A stretch of 64,000 nucleotides of DNA from Agelaius tricolor (GCA_023055355.1 JALJCS010000001.1:95031381-95095380), one strand, 5' to 3'; positions 26,022 to 40,195 are shown, counted from the stretch's first letter. Numbers and translations are program-made. The notes: generated from the sequence alone by a model not told the origin.

Positions 26022-26330
26022 TGTTGTTCTTCTATTACTTCTAGAGTCCCATATTGGTGTTATTAGATTTCCAAAGTCCATACCTCTCTGATGTATTCTC
26101 ATGGCTGCAGATCTTCACTGACTCCTTCTGCTGCATGCTGTTCTCTCTCAGGTCAGGGCTCCTCCAAGGCTCTCCCTGACTGGCTTACCCACCCCCTTTT
26201 ATCCCGGTCATCTTCATTGGTTACAGCTGCAGCCCAATTAAGGACATCGCAGCTGCAGCCCATCGAGGGCAACCGGGACCTCTGGGGCAAAGCCTCTATA
26301 CACATATTCAAATACATTTCCTCTACTATA
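26022..26330 (-). mobile_element. Solo LTR of a tRNA-Trp-primed ERV, minus strand
   Basis: This 309-bp LTR is in reverse orientation and is flanked by a 6-bp target-site duplication (GTAGTT at 26016-26021 and 26331-26336 on the plus strand). It is the same family as the paired LTRs at 47478-48337. Read on the minus strand it starts TATAGTAGAGGAAATGTATT, contains two GGGCTGCAGCTG units, a CCAAT box and an ATAAAAGGGGG TATA-like box, and ends GAACAACA. A solo LTR normally arises by recombination between the two LTRs of a full insertion. The long open frame across it is a shadow. Confidence 0.9.
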
Positions 26331-26363
26331 GTAGTTTTTAAAAGAACACCTGCTAACCCTCAC

Positions 26364-27309
26364 TGAATGCCAGGTGACCACCAAAACCAAACCCCACTAC
26401 CCTCCCCATCCTCAGATGGTCAGAGGAGAGAAAATACAGCAAAATGCTTGTGGGTAGAAGTAAGGACAAGGAGAGATCACTCCAGTTACTGTCCAGGCAA
26501 AACAGACTGGACTTGTGGAAAAATTAATTTATTACCAATAAAATCAGAGTAGGATAATAAGAAATAAAACCAAACCTCAAAACACCATCTCCCCACCCCT
26601 CCCATCTTCCCAGCCTCAACTTCACTCCTGAATTTTTTCTACCTCTTCTCCCAGGAAACATGGGGAATAGAGGCTGTGGTCAGTTTATCAGGTTGTCTCT
26701 TCCACTCCTCACACTCTTCTCCTGCTCCCCTGTGGATCCCTTCCACAGGGTGCAATCCTTGAGGAACAAACTGCTGCAGTGTGAGGTCACCCAAGGGGTC
26801 ACAAGTTCTGCCAGCAAACCTGTTCCAGTGTGGGCTTCTCTCTCCATGAGTCCACAGGTCCTGCCAAGAGCCTGCTCCAGTGCAGGCTGCCCACATGGCC
26901 AAGCATCTTTTGGGCATCCAGCTGCTCTGGGATGAGACCCTCCAGGGGCTAGAGGTGGCTCTCTGCTCCACTGTGGATGTCTGTGGCTGCAGGGGCACAG
27001 CTGCCTCACCACAATCTTCCCCATGGGCTGCCAGGGGATCTCTGCTCTGGCACCTGGAGCAGCTCCTTCCCTTCCTTCTGCACTTTGGTGTCCACAGGGC
27101 TCTTTCTTTCTCATGGTCTCACTCTTCTCTCTTCTCCTTCTTGAATCTGTTATACCAGAGGCTCTCCCACCTTGGCCAGCAGCTTGTCTTGGAGCCAGCT
27201 GGGACTGGCTCCACCAAGCATGGGGAAAGCTTCTGGCAGATTCTTCTTCGCAGGAGAGTCATCCCTGTAGTGCCCCACTACCAAATACCTGCCACAAAAA
27301 TCCAATCCA
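26364..27309 (-). mobile_element. ERVL-type LTR, minus strand
   Basis: Read on the minus strand the block begins TGGATTGGATTTTTGTGGCA and continues GGTATTTGGTAGTGGGGC, AGAAGCTTTCCCCATG and GCTGGCTCCAAGACAAGCTGC. It then has many spaced imperfect units built around 'CTGCTCCAGTG..GG..CCACAGG' and an AATAAA signal (plus TTTATT at 26528-26533). It ends GGTCACCTGGCATTCA. This matches my memory of a long avian ERVL LTR that starts TGTATTGGGTTTGCGTGGCAAGG. The internal 'TGCTCCAG' units are diagnostic. No 5-bp target duplication is visible at the ends I chose, and no internal retroviral genes adjoin it. Overlapping open frames of up to 145 codons on both strands come from its GC-rich composition and are not genes. 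Confidence 0.75.
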
Positions 27310-30300
27310 TACGTTGAGTCTCATTTCTGCTGCTGAAATAAGATCACCCCCACAATCTTAGTTGATGACATATTCATTATTGAAAATGCTGATCAGGAGA
27401 CTAAAAAGGGAATGAACACAACGTTTGAAAGAGAAAATAAGATATAGCAAAACATAACTAAAAGAGGAAAAAAACCAAAAAGGAAAAAAAAAACAAATAA
27501 AAACAACACCATGTTGAAAGGCTCTTCAAAATTGCTTTCAAACCTTCCTCTTCTTCTTTTATGTTATTCATTTAAATAGAGTAAACTTAATTCTGTAATT
27601 CTGAAGTACTCCAAAAATCTCTTCCCACATACCTGTGCCTATTTTTGCCTCATAAAAGATCGGTTAAGATGAAAAACATGGCAGCGTTGGGAAAAGAGCA
27701 GCAGAAGAGATGCCTCTCACAGTGCTAAAAAAGCTGCTAGGAATAAGGCAGTGAAGAGAGTGGACAGGAGTCAGCTGGGGAAAAGAAAGGCCAGCTACAA
27801 CCTGTAAGAGCAGAAAATAGAGGCTATGCACTTAGGGCAGGTGCTATATGAAAACATGAAATATAAGAATTCTGTTGGCAAGAACTGAGCTTGAATTTCA
27901 GTTTCTTTCTAAGAGCTCAATTTTCCTCCCCTGACCCCTATTGCGGTACTGCAGGAACCCTAAAAAAAAGATAATGTCTTTTGAATAGTATGGCAAAATT
28001 CAAGCTTAAGTTTGTTCAGATGACTTTAATTGTTTTACTTGCTTTATGTCTATATGCAGAGTTCCAGCTAATGCACAACATCAATTGATATTTACCATGT
28101 ATATCTCTACACAGATGTATATTTTACATTTCTTTTTTAACAGGAACACAGTCAGTAACACAGTAACACAGTCCACTGGAAATATGCCCCTGCTACAGAA
28201 ATGATGTTATTTATGGGCCAACAACTTTTTCCAGTGTATGTTCTGCACAAGGCAGCCCTCCCTCTCATGGAATGAAAGATGTTGGCATCCTGACAGCATA
28301 ACACAAGGCTGTCACACCACTTTAATAGGCATTTGTCTGGGTGAACAGCAAAAAACAAATTTCCATAAAGGCCTTCTTAAAGCTAAACATTATGTTAAGT
28401 ACCATAGCTTTTAATTTAAAAAAATATCACAGACTATGCAGTCTATATGCATTTTTAATTCTTTAAGGCTTACCAGCTCCTGCAGCTCCTTACCATCATT
28501 ACAAACTGCATCAAGTCTCTGCAAGGGTGTGTGAGAAACTTCCCTTTTCTTTCTTCCACAGAGAGTTTTCAACTATTTAGCTTTCCCAACCTCCAGACTC
28601 GCAGATTAGTTTGAAAATATGCCTTCTTCTGTTATTTGGCCTCTCACATACTGTTGCTTCTCTTCTCTCTTTCATTTCATAAAAGAAAATGCAATACCGT
28701 GTTCAATCATTTCACTTCACAGACAATGCCATATGAAGTATTCATAAACCCAGTACCAAATGTTTTGCATTTCATGGCACTTCACATGTTCAGGGCCTTC
28801 TTCTCTCCTCTTGCAGAGCATAGTCAGCTCTCCCACATAAGGAGGATGGTGGGTCAAAGCCTTGTACTTATTCAGTATGAAAATTTGTATTTGTCACCAC
28901 AACTGCTGTGCTTTTAAACAAAGGATGCCACAAGACAGACATTCTCCAGAGAAAGGACTCTCAGTTTAGCTCTTTCCACTGCTGAGCCACTGAGATCATG
29001 CAATAGTCAACGTGAAACTATCTGGCAAATGGGATTGCAAATAAGACAATAAAGTACTACATTTAAAAAATGTACAAGAAAAATGTACAAGAAAAAGCAC
29101 AAGATAAATTTATCCTTGAAAACTCAAGTGTGCTGTTCCAGGAAGGGTATTGTTTTCCATTTAGTTTGAGATAGGTCATTTATAGATTGAATGAGTTTTA
29201 AAAGCTCATTCCTAAATAAGGGAATGTGAAGGTTTTTCCTCTGGGAAGAATGTGTATATGTCAGCATTCTACTTGATCCATTTTAATAGTCAGGGGAAAA
29301 AAGCTGTATCAGTGGGTAAGGCAAGTAGATGCTATAGCAGATAACAATAGTTTGGTAAAAAGTAATTTTTTGTAAAGCTTATGGAACACATCAGAAAGGG
29401 ATGGAAGACCCCTGAAAGTCTGTATGCTGCTAGAATGTCTCATTAAAATAACCAACAAACCAACAAAACATTTCCCTAGCATCTTTTCAGTATCTTCTTT
29501 TATTTAGCCTTTTACTATCACAATTACTTTTTCATAAATAACTTTTTTAATTGTTTACATTTTATTACTGAAAACCGAATGGGATTAAAAAAAAAACCTC
29601 AGCCTGTTCACCAAGAATCCCCAGACAAGATGCTGATAATCTATTTACCAGTGCAAACAAAAATATTTTGGTTTTAACTCAGATCTTGTAAAAGCAGCTG
29701 TAAACAAACTGCCACATCAGTACTACATCAGATAGGTGTTGCATGAAAAAGAACATTTAAAATGTTTTGCAAATTAACTAGTGTCCTCTACGTGTAATAA
29801 TGTTAGATATTATTCAGTTGTTGTTTTAAAAAGTCATCTTTATTATGTCATGAAATCATAATATACACGGGTATATGAATAAATTGATCTGAATTCACTG
29901 AAGGCATGCAGTTTTATATGGCACATTTATTCTAATTCTAATATTTTTATGTGTATATTTGCAATCGGTAATCACCACTGTTGGTCACTAGAGTTCTAAA
30001 TTGGACTTTATCCAGCAGCACAGTTTCAAAGTATTATTTGTGAGTAGAAAATCTTCATTTTCTTATTTTGAAGTTCACTATTTAATATTCCAAGTGCTGG
30101 TGCATAGAGTATCAAAAAATGCAGCCTATAGGTCACAGGGGCTGTGAGAAGCATTTGTATGCAGGCACACACAATCACGTCGCTTTTCTGGCCAGCCTTC
30201 CAAGGCCATGATTTTCTTATGCAACTCCATGTTACATCCTAGCAATTAAACAGTCTTTAATGAACAAAGCCTTCAGGCCCAGTCCATTAGCACCTGAATG

Positions 30301-31277
30301 ACAACACATTCAAGCAGCAAAATCCTAAATTTGCACCTGGTAGATAATGCGTTATTTTTCAGACATGCACGCTCTTTGCCTCAAATGAGACGGAAAAAAG
30401 TCTTTTTGTAGGCAGGGAGCATTCCAAGCCAGGTGCATTGACAGTTACGTGTTGTTTTCATCCACAGAGTTCAAAAACAATCCCATGCTCTTAGCTGTTG
30501 CTCTGTCACTGTACACCAGCCATCTCCTCACACAAACAGTTTTCTTTCTGCAGCACAACTCAACAGCAAAATCCAGAACAAGAGCATATGAAGCACTATT
30601 ACCCTCCTGCAAACCTTCCAGATAGACGGAGCATTTGTAGCGAAGGATGCACCTCAGATTGTCATTCCTAAAATATGGTAACTACGTTATCATATTGCAG
30701 ATTTGGCTTGTGATTGTTGGTGTATCCAACTTGGCAGCTAAAAAGGCTCTTGCCACAAGATATTCGCCATATGCTCCTTGATTGCTGTTGCTAGACAGGA
30801 AGGTAGAATAGCACCAAACCCACTGAAGCATTGTCAAATACCCTGATACTCATTTTCTGTTGCCTTATTGCGTTTGACTGTAGTGCTTCAGCTCAGGAAC
30901 TGGTTCATGTTTGCTTCAATTCGTCCTGCCATTTGTTGCAGCAAGATCTGCTTCAGAACAAACAACAGAAAGCATCAGCTGCCTCAGCCATACAACTTTA
31001 ATCCATCTGGTTTTGTCTGCATTTCATTAATATCTCAATAAATGTCTACAAATTCTCTCTTACTGCTGTAAACAGTGAAGATATCTAATAGATGAACAAA
31101 TGGTAAATGCTATAAATATGCAGTTTGAAATAACATGAAAATCAGTAGAGTGCCAAGTTACAGTGTATAGAGATGCTCTGCACAGTAATCTGATTGTTCC
31201 AAATATATTTGTTTTGAAAACTATGAAATTTGCAAAGACAAAAATGAGATCTAAGGGCAAAATAGGATATAAAAGCA
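27310..31277. other. Unique non-coding DNA with a possible conserved element
   Basis: No gene recognised. 27425-27510 is A-rich. At 30110-30480 the sequence is less AT-biased, retains several CpGs (CACGTCGC, ATGCGTTA, GAGACGG, TTACGTG) and has no repeat signature. This fits a conserved regulatory element but is unproven. Confidence 0.4.
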
Positions 31278-31372
31278 ACCTGGTCTAGTAGAAGATATCC
31301 CTCTCATGGAAGGGGAGTTTGGAACCCTTCCTTAATATTCCTTCCAATCCAAACGATCCTACAATTCTGTGA
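31278..31372 (+). mobile_element. CR1 LINE 3' tail fragment, plus strand
   Basis: ACCTGGTCTAGTAGAAGATA, then CCCTCTCATGGAAGGGGAGTT, then CCTTCCAATCCAAACGATCCT and ACAATTCTGTGA match the last 95 bases of a CR1 3' UTR in sense order, with one internal deletion. No coding part is left. Confidence 0.85.
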
Positions 31373-34300
31373 AAGTGTCAACCACATTCTGAAACATGTT
31401 TATACTGAGAAAGATCCTGGGGTCATATAATAAATGAGTTAATTAAGCATGAATATTCAGCAAAGTGCTGTAGATAAGAAAATGACTGTGATTCCTGGAT
31501 GCTTAAGCCAGCAAATACTAAGATTACTGAAGAGCTGGTATTTATCTCTGTAAAGAGCATTAGTGAGACCATAACTGGAATATTATGTCATGCTGTGCAG
31601 TACACAATTTAAAAATTACTGAGTCACAAGTTAGAAGGATTAAAAATGTTTTCAAAATAACTTGTGACCTGAAAAATCCATCTGGTAAAGTGTTAATAAG
31701 CTCTAATTAGTTTATTAATTAGTAGGCTAAGTTATTAATTGTTCAGCTTCTGTAAATACATGTAAGTAAAATATTCATGGCATTGAGCTCTGTAAGATAA
31801 TAATTTTTAAAATGTATAATGAGATTCATTAACCAGAAAACAATGAAATATGAAGTTCAGCCTCAGGTTTACATTTCAGCTATGAACCTAAGGAATCACT
31901 GGGAAAATACTAGGACAGACACGTATTCAGTCATTTTGTATTTCTGAATTATACCTTTTCTTCAACATATACCATACCTTATGCAGAAATAATGTACAGC
32001 TTAGGGACTGTCACTAAATGAACATAACAGTCACCCTTTCTTTTCAAATTCATAGAACTTTGAGTATTCCTCAAATTACATGGTTATTTTTTTTTAAAGG
32101 AAGGGAATCCCCAGGAAAAATACCTTTATTTTCCCATACATTTCAAGCAGATGTCATCTAGAACAGTATCTGATTGAATTTCATAGTTCTTCACAGCCTA
32201 TTCAGAACCTATCTGTCATATTCAGTATTCAAAGATTAGTTCCTAAAGACATAATAAGACGTAGAAAACTCAGCATCAGGGCTCACCAAAGACAGCCACA
32301 GACAGTGAGACCTGAAGCACATGGTGGAAAGCACTCACAAGCAGAGAGATTTCCAGCAGACTGTCTCTAATTAAACTGTCTCTTATAATGCTCTAAAACA
32401 CATATCTACTTTGACCATCCAAGAATAAAATCTTCTGCTACTATGCACAGTTTGATTTTCAAAGTTTGTTCTTATAAATCCTTCCCTGTACAGGGTAGCA
32501 GCTCTCAACAGCCACTCTGCTGCCTTCTTTCAAATTGCACCTGCATGTCTGGGATGCTTACAAAAAGCTTGAGAACATTTAGGCTGCTAATGCTCTGTAA
32601 GAATTTTCCTTTCTTGCTGAACTGTTTTGTCCTAATATACTATACTCTTCATTTATGTTAACCCCATTTTACCCCAATGGTTCAACCATATACTTTTGGG
32701 ACAAGGAGAGCCTTTTTCCTGAGCTCTGTACAGGCCTGGGCCAATAAAGCCCTAGGACCCACCTATGTTCACTGGCAATAATTAAGAATTTAATACAGTT
32801 GATTGACAAAAGCCCTGCAGTTAGCAATAATTTGATATCTCAAAAACACTGAATTGCAGATATGAACTACAGGTCACTAGTTCATATTTACCACTGATGC
32901 TGTCCTCAGCTTCTTAGTGTTCTTTCACTCATGGTACACACAGAAGAATGAGGATTTCAGATTTCAGGATTGAGAAATCTCCCTTCAGTTCTAGAAAGTG
33001 AGTCCAGCTAACAACATCTACAACCTCAAGATTGCTTCAAAAATTACTTTTTCCCAACAGTCAATTATTGTGCAATGTTTTCAAGTACTGATGTTTTCAG
33101 CAAGCCCAGGAGTCTTTTCTTTCAAAGAATATCATCCACTAATTACCATATATAATAACTCAAAGCAAACTTACATAATTTCTACAATTATTCTTCACTT
33201 TTTGTCCTGTACACCATTGTGTATACACTCTGTATAGCTGTTTGACTGCCCATATTCTGCAGGCAGTGGACTTTGGTTGGTTATCTTCCTTTTAACTCTT
33301 GTATTCAATTCCTCATTTTCTTTTGTCTTTTGATCTTTCTTACACAAGGAACTTTGCTACAAATGCTAAGAGAGATATCAGGACACCCATGCTGTGTTTT
33401 AACATTTGATTTAACCAGATTTGATATCGATAAGCACCATTTTGAAACTGCAGTCTGCATAGGAGAGGTGCATTAATGAAGCATGGTTACAAAAAGTGAT
33501 TTATCAGTCTTGTCTGGGAAGAATAGAGGGTGCTTTAGACTCCCTTTGTTAGACTCCCTTTAGACAGCCTTTGTTAATTTGTTCATGAGGAACATTCAGC
33601 AAGAGGGGCTTGTTGCAAGGAAGGAAGGTACTTCTCAGATGAACTGAAAGGATACAGAAGTTTTCAAGGACAAGCAACACTCTATTCTTCATTCTGCAGC
33701 AAATAACTGTAAATGGGATTTGACTGACTTGATAGTGCTACAAAAGCACAACACACAGAATAACAGAGGAACTGTTTTATCCATGGTCATCTAGGAAGAG
33801 TAGGCAAAAAGCAATCATTCTGAGCTCAGTTAAAATCTAAAAAAAACCCACTTTATTAATATATTAGCATAGATTTCAAATAAATACTGAATGTACAATC
33901 AAATTTATATCTCATGAGCTCTTCATCTTATTAATTCAGTTCTGGTAGAAGTTTTAGGACCAAATTTTGAGAAACGAGACCATCCAGACCTTAAGATTAT
34001 GTCCAGAAGGATAATTTATGACATCAAATGTGCCTGACATCACATGTGTCTTTACCCAACTTTTCCCAGTGTATTAAAGTCAAAATCCTGTTATTTATAC
34101 TCACATCCATTCCTTTCATCAGTGGATGGTGGCACAAAGTCAAGACTGCTTTTAAAACTTCCTCTAGAACTACTTTACATAAGCTGTTCTATGAAAAGAG
34201 AAGAAAAAGTGGTAAACAAACAAAAAGCAGAACACAATTCTGCTACTTAGCACAGTCTAGATGAAATTACTTTCATAAATAATTCATTAAATCTCCGGTA

Positions 34301-37300
34301 TTAAACAGGTTAAATCATTTTTATTTGATGGGTTTTAGTGCTATTAATCCTTCAGAACAAGAATTAGAAATTGAATAATCTCGTATTATCTGTAACTGTG
34401 GTGGAGATATGTGGTCTTTTTAATGCAGTTCTAAAGGAACTTTCTGAGTTGCAAATGTAGTTTATTAAATTTCTAAATAGTACCATAGCTGGATGTGATG
34501 GTGAAATTTTTTTTCACCAGGCCATCCTAAGGATAGTGCAAATTTCAATGAAGGAAGAATCATGGTTCTTTTTAAGCTTCATTCCCATATTTTTCTTCCT
34601 GCTAATTGTGAAATCAGGCATAATCTGGGCTATCTGCTGTGCTATCTATTCTTCCTATTGAGAAATTAAGTTCCCATATAAACTTGGAAATCTATGATTT
34701 TCTCTATTCAAGTGAAATATTTTTAATTTCAATATCAATTAAAAATCAGGGGGCAAAAATTATATATTTGAATCAGAAATGTAAATGTTCGTGCTTTTGA
34801 GCAAAGAAAAAAAGTAGAGTTTTTTATTTCAGGATGAATTAAGGGTTTCTCTTCTCCCTTTTTTTTGAGCACCTAAATATTTACAATTTATGGAATAGAC
34901 TGAGAAGAAAATTATAGAATTGATTGGGAAGGTGTCGCCTCTTCTTTTATTTTTTTTTTCCAAGCAGCTTAAAAGTAGGGCCTTTCAGTCACCTGAAAGA
35001 CGTGTTCAAACACACATCTGCTCTTTTTCAATGGCATTCAAATATTATATCCAAGGAGAGCAACTTTACTAGCAGGTTTCTGTGTATTGCTCAGTAAATT
35101 CTTCACATTCCCTCTTCTTGACACCAATACTTTTTATAGAGAGTTTTATACACTGCATTAGAAAGGGAGTAGTAAATATTATATAGCTGGTAGAAACAAA
35201 TGGGGCTTGGTTTGGTTTGTTTTTTTTTACTGCAAACCCCAGTTTGTAGTCTGTGCCTCACCTACAATGCATTTTCTGCAAGCAAAATCACAGGTCAGAC
35301 CACAAGGGATGACATGTTCACAGTTTGTCTATGAAAAATTTGGTCAAAAATAGGCTACAGAAGAATATTTGGTTAAAAAGTTCTGGAAAGCACTGTCTGT
35401 TTCTAATTTTTATGAAATATTTCTTCTTCTAAACAATCAGAAAAATCCAGTTCAAAATTCACAGAGTTTTTCATTAAAATAATTTTTAACATCTTAGATA
35501 AACAAAATAGCCTTAAACTATTTATAGCATAGATTGAAAGGCCACCCAGACATTTCTGAAAAAAAAATATTTTGACAGTTGCACCAAAACACTTAAAAAG
35601 CTGGATTTTAAGAAATGTCTGTTTCACTGCCCTCAAATAGCAAGTTGTGTCAGTACTGCTCTGATATCTGAAAATATCAGTGGGTTTTAGTTAAATTTTG
35701 CACTTGAAAAAACTTGCAAGGGTTTGCAGATGTCTGTCTTATGTTCTGCTATAATTTTTTCTTGTTTGTTTTTCCTAGTAGGCCCATATTAAACAAAACA
35801 AAAACAAGAAAAATTCCCATATCTTGGTCTACATACCAAACTAGGAAAAGATTGCAGTGCATCTCCAGCTCAATTGTATAACCACACAGACAACCAAAAA
35901 TAATCACTTCTATTTTTCTGGTGAAGTGTTGAAAGAGCTGCTATTTTGACCAGCATGAATTAGCAGGCAATATTTTAGGTATCAAAGTGAACCCTAATTC
36001 AATCTCGTGATAAACCTCAGATGTCAAAGTGTTTTCAAACTGCCAAAGCAAGCCTGTAAAGGCAGAATAACCCAAGGCAGTGAAATCCCTGAAATAGTCC
36101 CAAGCCTCCCTGTATGGCAGAATGGGACAGGGCAGACACAGTGGCAGGGTTTCAGCCTGTGGTCCCAAAGAAGTACAGGTTTATCCCAGTGACACTTGGT
36201 TAAATGAATTGACTGAGTTTCATCAGCAAACAAACGATGCTTAGTTCACTTCTGCTGCATTGCCTCCAGCTCCAGTTTGGTGGAAGGAGTCAGGGGAGCA
36301 CTTGTTGGAGTCCTGGGATGTGTTGGAGTTCAGGGATGTCTCTTCTCTGTCTGACATGGGCAGCCCCTGATGAGCTGAGGGACACAGCTCCCACAACCTT
36401 CAGTGGAGTTCCAAAGCCCACCCTTGTTTTCTAGGTGGGTGTGACTTAAAAGCAAATATTTTTGCTATGGTAACATATTAGATGGAACACATAAGATATG
36501 CACACCCTTTTTAATAAAGGATACTTCCCAAAGAACAGAAACAAGAAGAAACAAATTTTAGAAAACTAAAAGGTAAGCAGTACCTGTTGAAATGATTTGA
36601 GGGAATCATTCAAGAGTGCCCAAAAAACCCACAGCAACTCATCAAGACAGCCAGCTGGCAAGCCCACAGCACTTCCAGAGCAACAGCCAGACTGTAGCAG
36701 CTGCCAGCTGATCAGATGATGTAGTTTTTGAGATACTATTTTCCATATAGAATCATATATTTATATCTAACTCAATTACTACCTAAAACACTCTTTTTTT
36801 CTCAAAAGTAGAGATTATGACAGAAAACTTATCAAGAAGAAATTTAGAGGCAAAATTAGACAGTCAATACTTAAATGTCAAAGCTACATTCCATATTCCA
36901 AGAATGCACAGGGATCAGACTCTTAGTTGACCACCTCTGTGTCAAATACTTCAAAGGATATAGTAAATGAATAAACTTGAACCTTCAAAGAAGCAAAACC
37001 CTTTGCTCTACAGAAAGGCCTTGTACAGTATCCACACAGAGTTCTGCAGAACTGACTTCAAGAAGTGGTCATGGAAGCCCACTGGATCAGATCAGGTTAT
37101 AAATTCAAAAGGAAACACTGGTTGGATCAGCTCCTGGCCTTGAAACAGCATTATGGGAGAGTCTGAGAATGGGTGCTTGAAGGTGCAAAGCTGAGAGTCT
37201 CATGAAAACACAGGCTCTCCCCTGTGTCCCAAGCTGAAGTCCACATTATTCCTTGCTTTCGCAAAGCCAGCATCACTGCCTGAAGAAAAGAGAATAATGA

Positions 37301-40140
37301 AAGATGATAACTCATGTTCTAAGAATGTTGTTCTAAAATCAGATCCCTGCACTCAGCAGTGACTCATGGCCAATGAGCTCCATGAACTTTTATGAGGGTA
37401 AAAATAGCATATTTGCACATTGTTAAATATATATACAGTAAACTAACCTCTTTATACCAGCTACTCCATCACTACAGTTGCTCACTGGGCATTTATTTCT
37501 AAGGTTCTAGGAGGTGTACTAATGGGAAAAAATAGAAATAATGTAAAATACTCATCCTGTCTCTCAAGGTTATGAAATTCAAGTGGCCACATATTTTCTG
37601 ATGCTGATTCTCTTTTATGGGCTATGATCAGGTACAAAGAAAGTTAGCTAAAACCATGATGCCTTCAAGAAAAGCATTACATGACATCTTGACTGAAACA
37701 CTGGATGTGAGCACCTCTTCTTCAAAGCTTTTATTAAAAATCTCAGTGCTCAAAGAAAACAAATAAAAAGCATTCCTCAAAGTTTAATAAAGACAATTCA
37801 GAGAATATGCACTTAGCTTCCAAAGCACTAGCGTGTGCAGCACTGGACAGGATTCAAACTCTTCAGCATAGAAATCCAAAGAGGTGAAGAATATGAAAGA
37901 AAAATTGGACCAAAAGATTATTACAATTTTTTTGAATAGCTCGTGTTCCTGATAGTACCAGCTTAATTAGACCCTAAGGAAACTGTCATGGACCACTACT
38001 AAGACAATTCCCTCCCAACTTCAGCATACCCTGAAACTCTGGGCTTCCCATCTCCAATGCCTTTGGGAATGGCTCAAACTAGCAACTTGTCACTCCATCA
38101 TTGTCTATTATATTTTCAGCTCTTCACAATCTCCACATGTACAGAATTTAAAAAGACATTTCTGAACTCAAAAGAATTTTCATTTTCCTCAAGATGGAGT
38201 GCAACCCAATCTTCTTATTTCTTCTCTTTTTACACCCAAGAGCTATTACCTTAAGGAAAGAGAGCAAGTTACATAAGGAAGAAGAAAGGAATCTGATATA
38301 TTCCTACCTATGTTGCTTGAAAGTCTTTGATCTACTTGTACAAAGACAAATATGCTATTTGGGCCATCAGTATTGTCAGAGGCTGCTGTGGAAGAGAGAA
38401 GGTTTGGAGAAAAGGGTTGGAGAAAAGGGGGAATACTTCCTACAGGATTAATTCTCACATCACAATATCTAGAAATATAGCAATGTATTGGAATGGGTGC
38501 AGAGAGAGAAACAAAGAATTGGGGCAAATTATACTCCTTACTGAATGAAAAAGTCAAAAGACACCACATTAACTGCAAGCAGGTTCCCATCCTCTTGAAG
38601 CAAACTCAATAAATACATGTCTCAAATTACAGCTGGATTGCAAAATTACAAATTAATGATACACAGAAGGATTCGTTAAAGAGCATTATTAAAGCTGCCA
38701 TTCAGCTGCTGGAATTCAGACTTAGGAAATGACAGAACTGTCTGTAGAGACATCATCATTCACCTGCCATCCTCTCCAGAAATATATAAATAACCGCAAT
38801 ATTTTATTGCATAATCACACTCCGAGTGCAGACTGATCAAATCTCCCAAAGTAACAGGTACACAAGGGGCTCACATCCCATTCTCTCCCACTCTACACCT
38901 CTCAGCACAACCTGTGATCTTGCTCTTGTCCTGTGACTTCACATCAGGCTCCCAGAGCACGTGGATCTGAGTCAGTCAGGCAGCCAGTCAGCCAGTCTGT
39001 GTGCTGCCCACAGATGAGCAGTGGGACAGGAGTTGTACCTGGTAGGTGATGTGCCACCTGGTGATTGACCACTGTCATCCACTTCACGTCATAGTGTCCA
39101 GATTTATTGGATTGAGAACAGAGAGACGGAAAAAGCCATGAGGCACACATCATTCTTTCAGCCTGACTTGATGTGCAGAATGGACTGGGCTCAGTTAAGG
39201 AGCTTGCCTCTCTTCTGCACACTCTTTAAACATTTTTACATAGGCAGTATGTGATTATGAGTACTCTCTCACAATTCTTTCCACAGAACTCCTCGACAGA
39301 ATTTTTGAAGACTTCATGAGCCATCTTCCCAAAACACATCTGTGAAAAAGGTCAGTGGCATTAGCTGTGTATGGCTGAATCTGAGGCAGATGTTAAAATC
39401 AGTTTTTCCCACAGAGTTCTCAGGCCTAGGATTCTGCCTCACTCAAGAGATGCCCAACCTGTTCTGTAAATAGGTTACTGATGACCAACCCAGATAATTT
39501 TTTAACTTTTCAATTCTAGCTCCTGCTCTCAGCATTCTGGTTTTGAACAATTGACTTCCAATTTCCCATTTATTCCCCCTACTCCAATCCAAATAATTGC
39601 ATATCCATTGTTTCTCACCAAGCCGTCACAGCAAAATCCAGTATTTTTTTCCTTTCTTTTCTTTCTAATTCATTACCAAATGCTTTCACCGGGTCCTTCT
39701 CCAGTTTTCTGACTCTCACCCAGTCTCTGTCTGACCGCACTCTGAATTTATACCATATCCTCCTTCTGCTTTTACTCTACTCCCCATAACAAGAAAAGAT
39801 TACTTCTTCTTCTTCAAGAGGCCAGGCTCACCAGAAATCAATTAAGGGAAAGCTACTGAAACTTCTGTGGCCCTGACCTCAAGCATACACAAGTAATTTG
39901 TAGCAGCAACAGTTATTCAGCATGGTTATTTCTGAGCTATGAGAACCACATCCAATTATTCTACAGGGATGGGACAGGTGTAGCTTGAGCATCATTTTGG
40001 GATCTGTCTGAGAAAAACTAGCTTGAAGAAAAATGGCATTTGAATTTCTTCAGCCATTTTAACTATAGAAATTTAAAAATTCTCTACCAAATAGTCACCA
40101 ATTTCAGTTTTCACAGAAATTGAAAAAGGTTGCCCATGAG
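31373..40140. other. Long stretch without an identifiable gene
   Basis: AT-rich single-copy DNA. GC-richer pockets at 36100-36440 and 38860-39230 have open frames on both strands but no recognisable protein or splice pairing. 38971-38998 has imperfect CAGT/CAGC repeats. A 15-base direct repeat (TTGGAGAAAAGGG) lies near 38400-38435. No transposon family is recognised. Confidence 0.5.
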
Positions 40141-40195
40141 AAAAAAAAAAAAAAAAAAAAAAAAAAAATTAAAAAAAGGCAAAAAAATAAAAGAC
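40141..40195. repeat. Poly(A) run and A-rich tract
   Basis: 28 consecutive A residues at 40141-40168, followed by shorter A7 runs. No retrocopied gene or target duplication was recognised upstream. Confidence 0.95.

Noticed and set aside
26639..27361. Overlapping open frames of 90-145 codons on both strands
   Set aside because: They lie inside the ERVL-type LTR and overlap in several frames at once. The openness reflects GC-rich repeat composition, not a gene.
40141..40195. Poly(A) run as the tail of a processed pseudogene
   Set aside because: No gene-like sequence upstream and no flanking target duplication was found.
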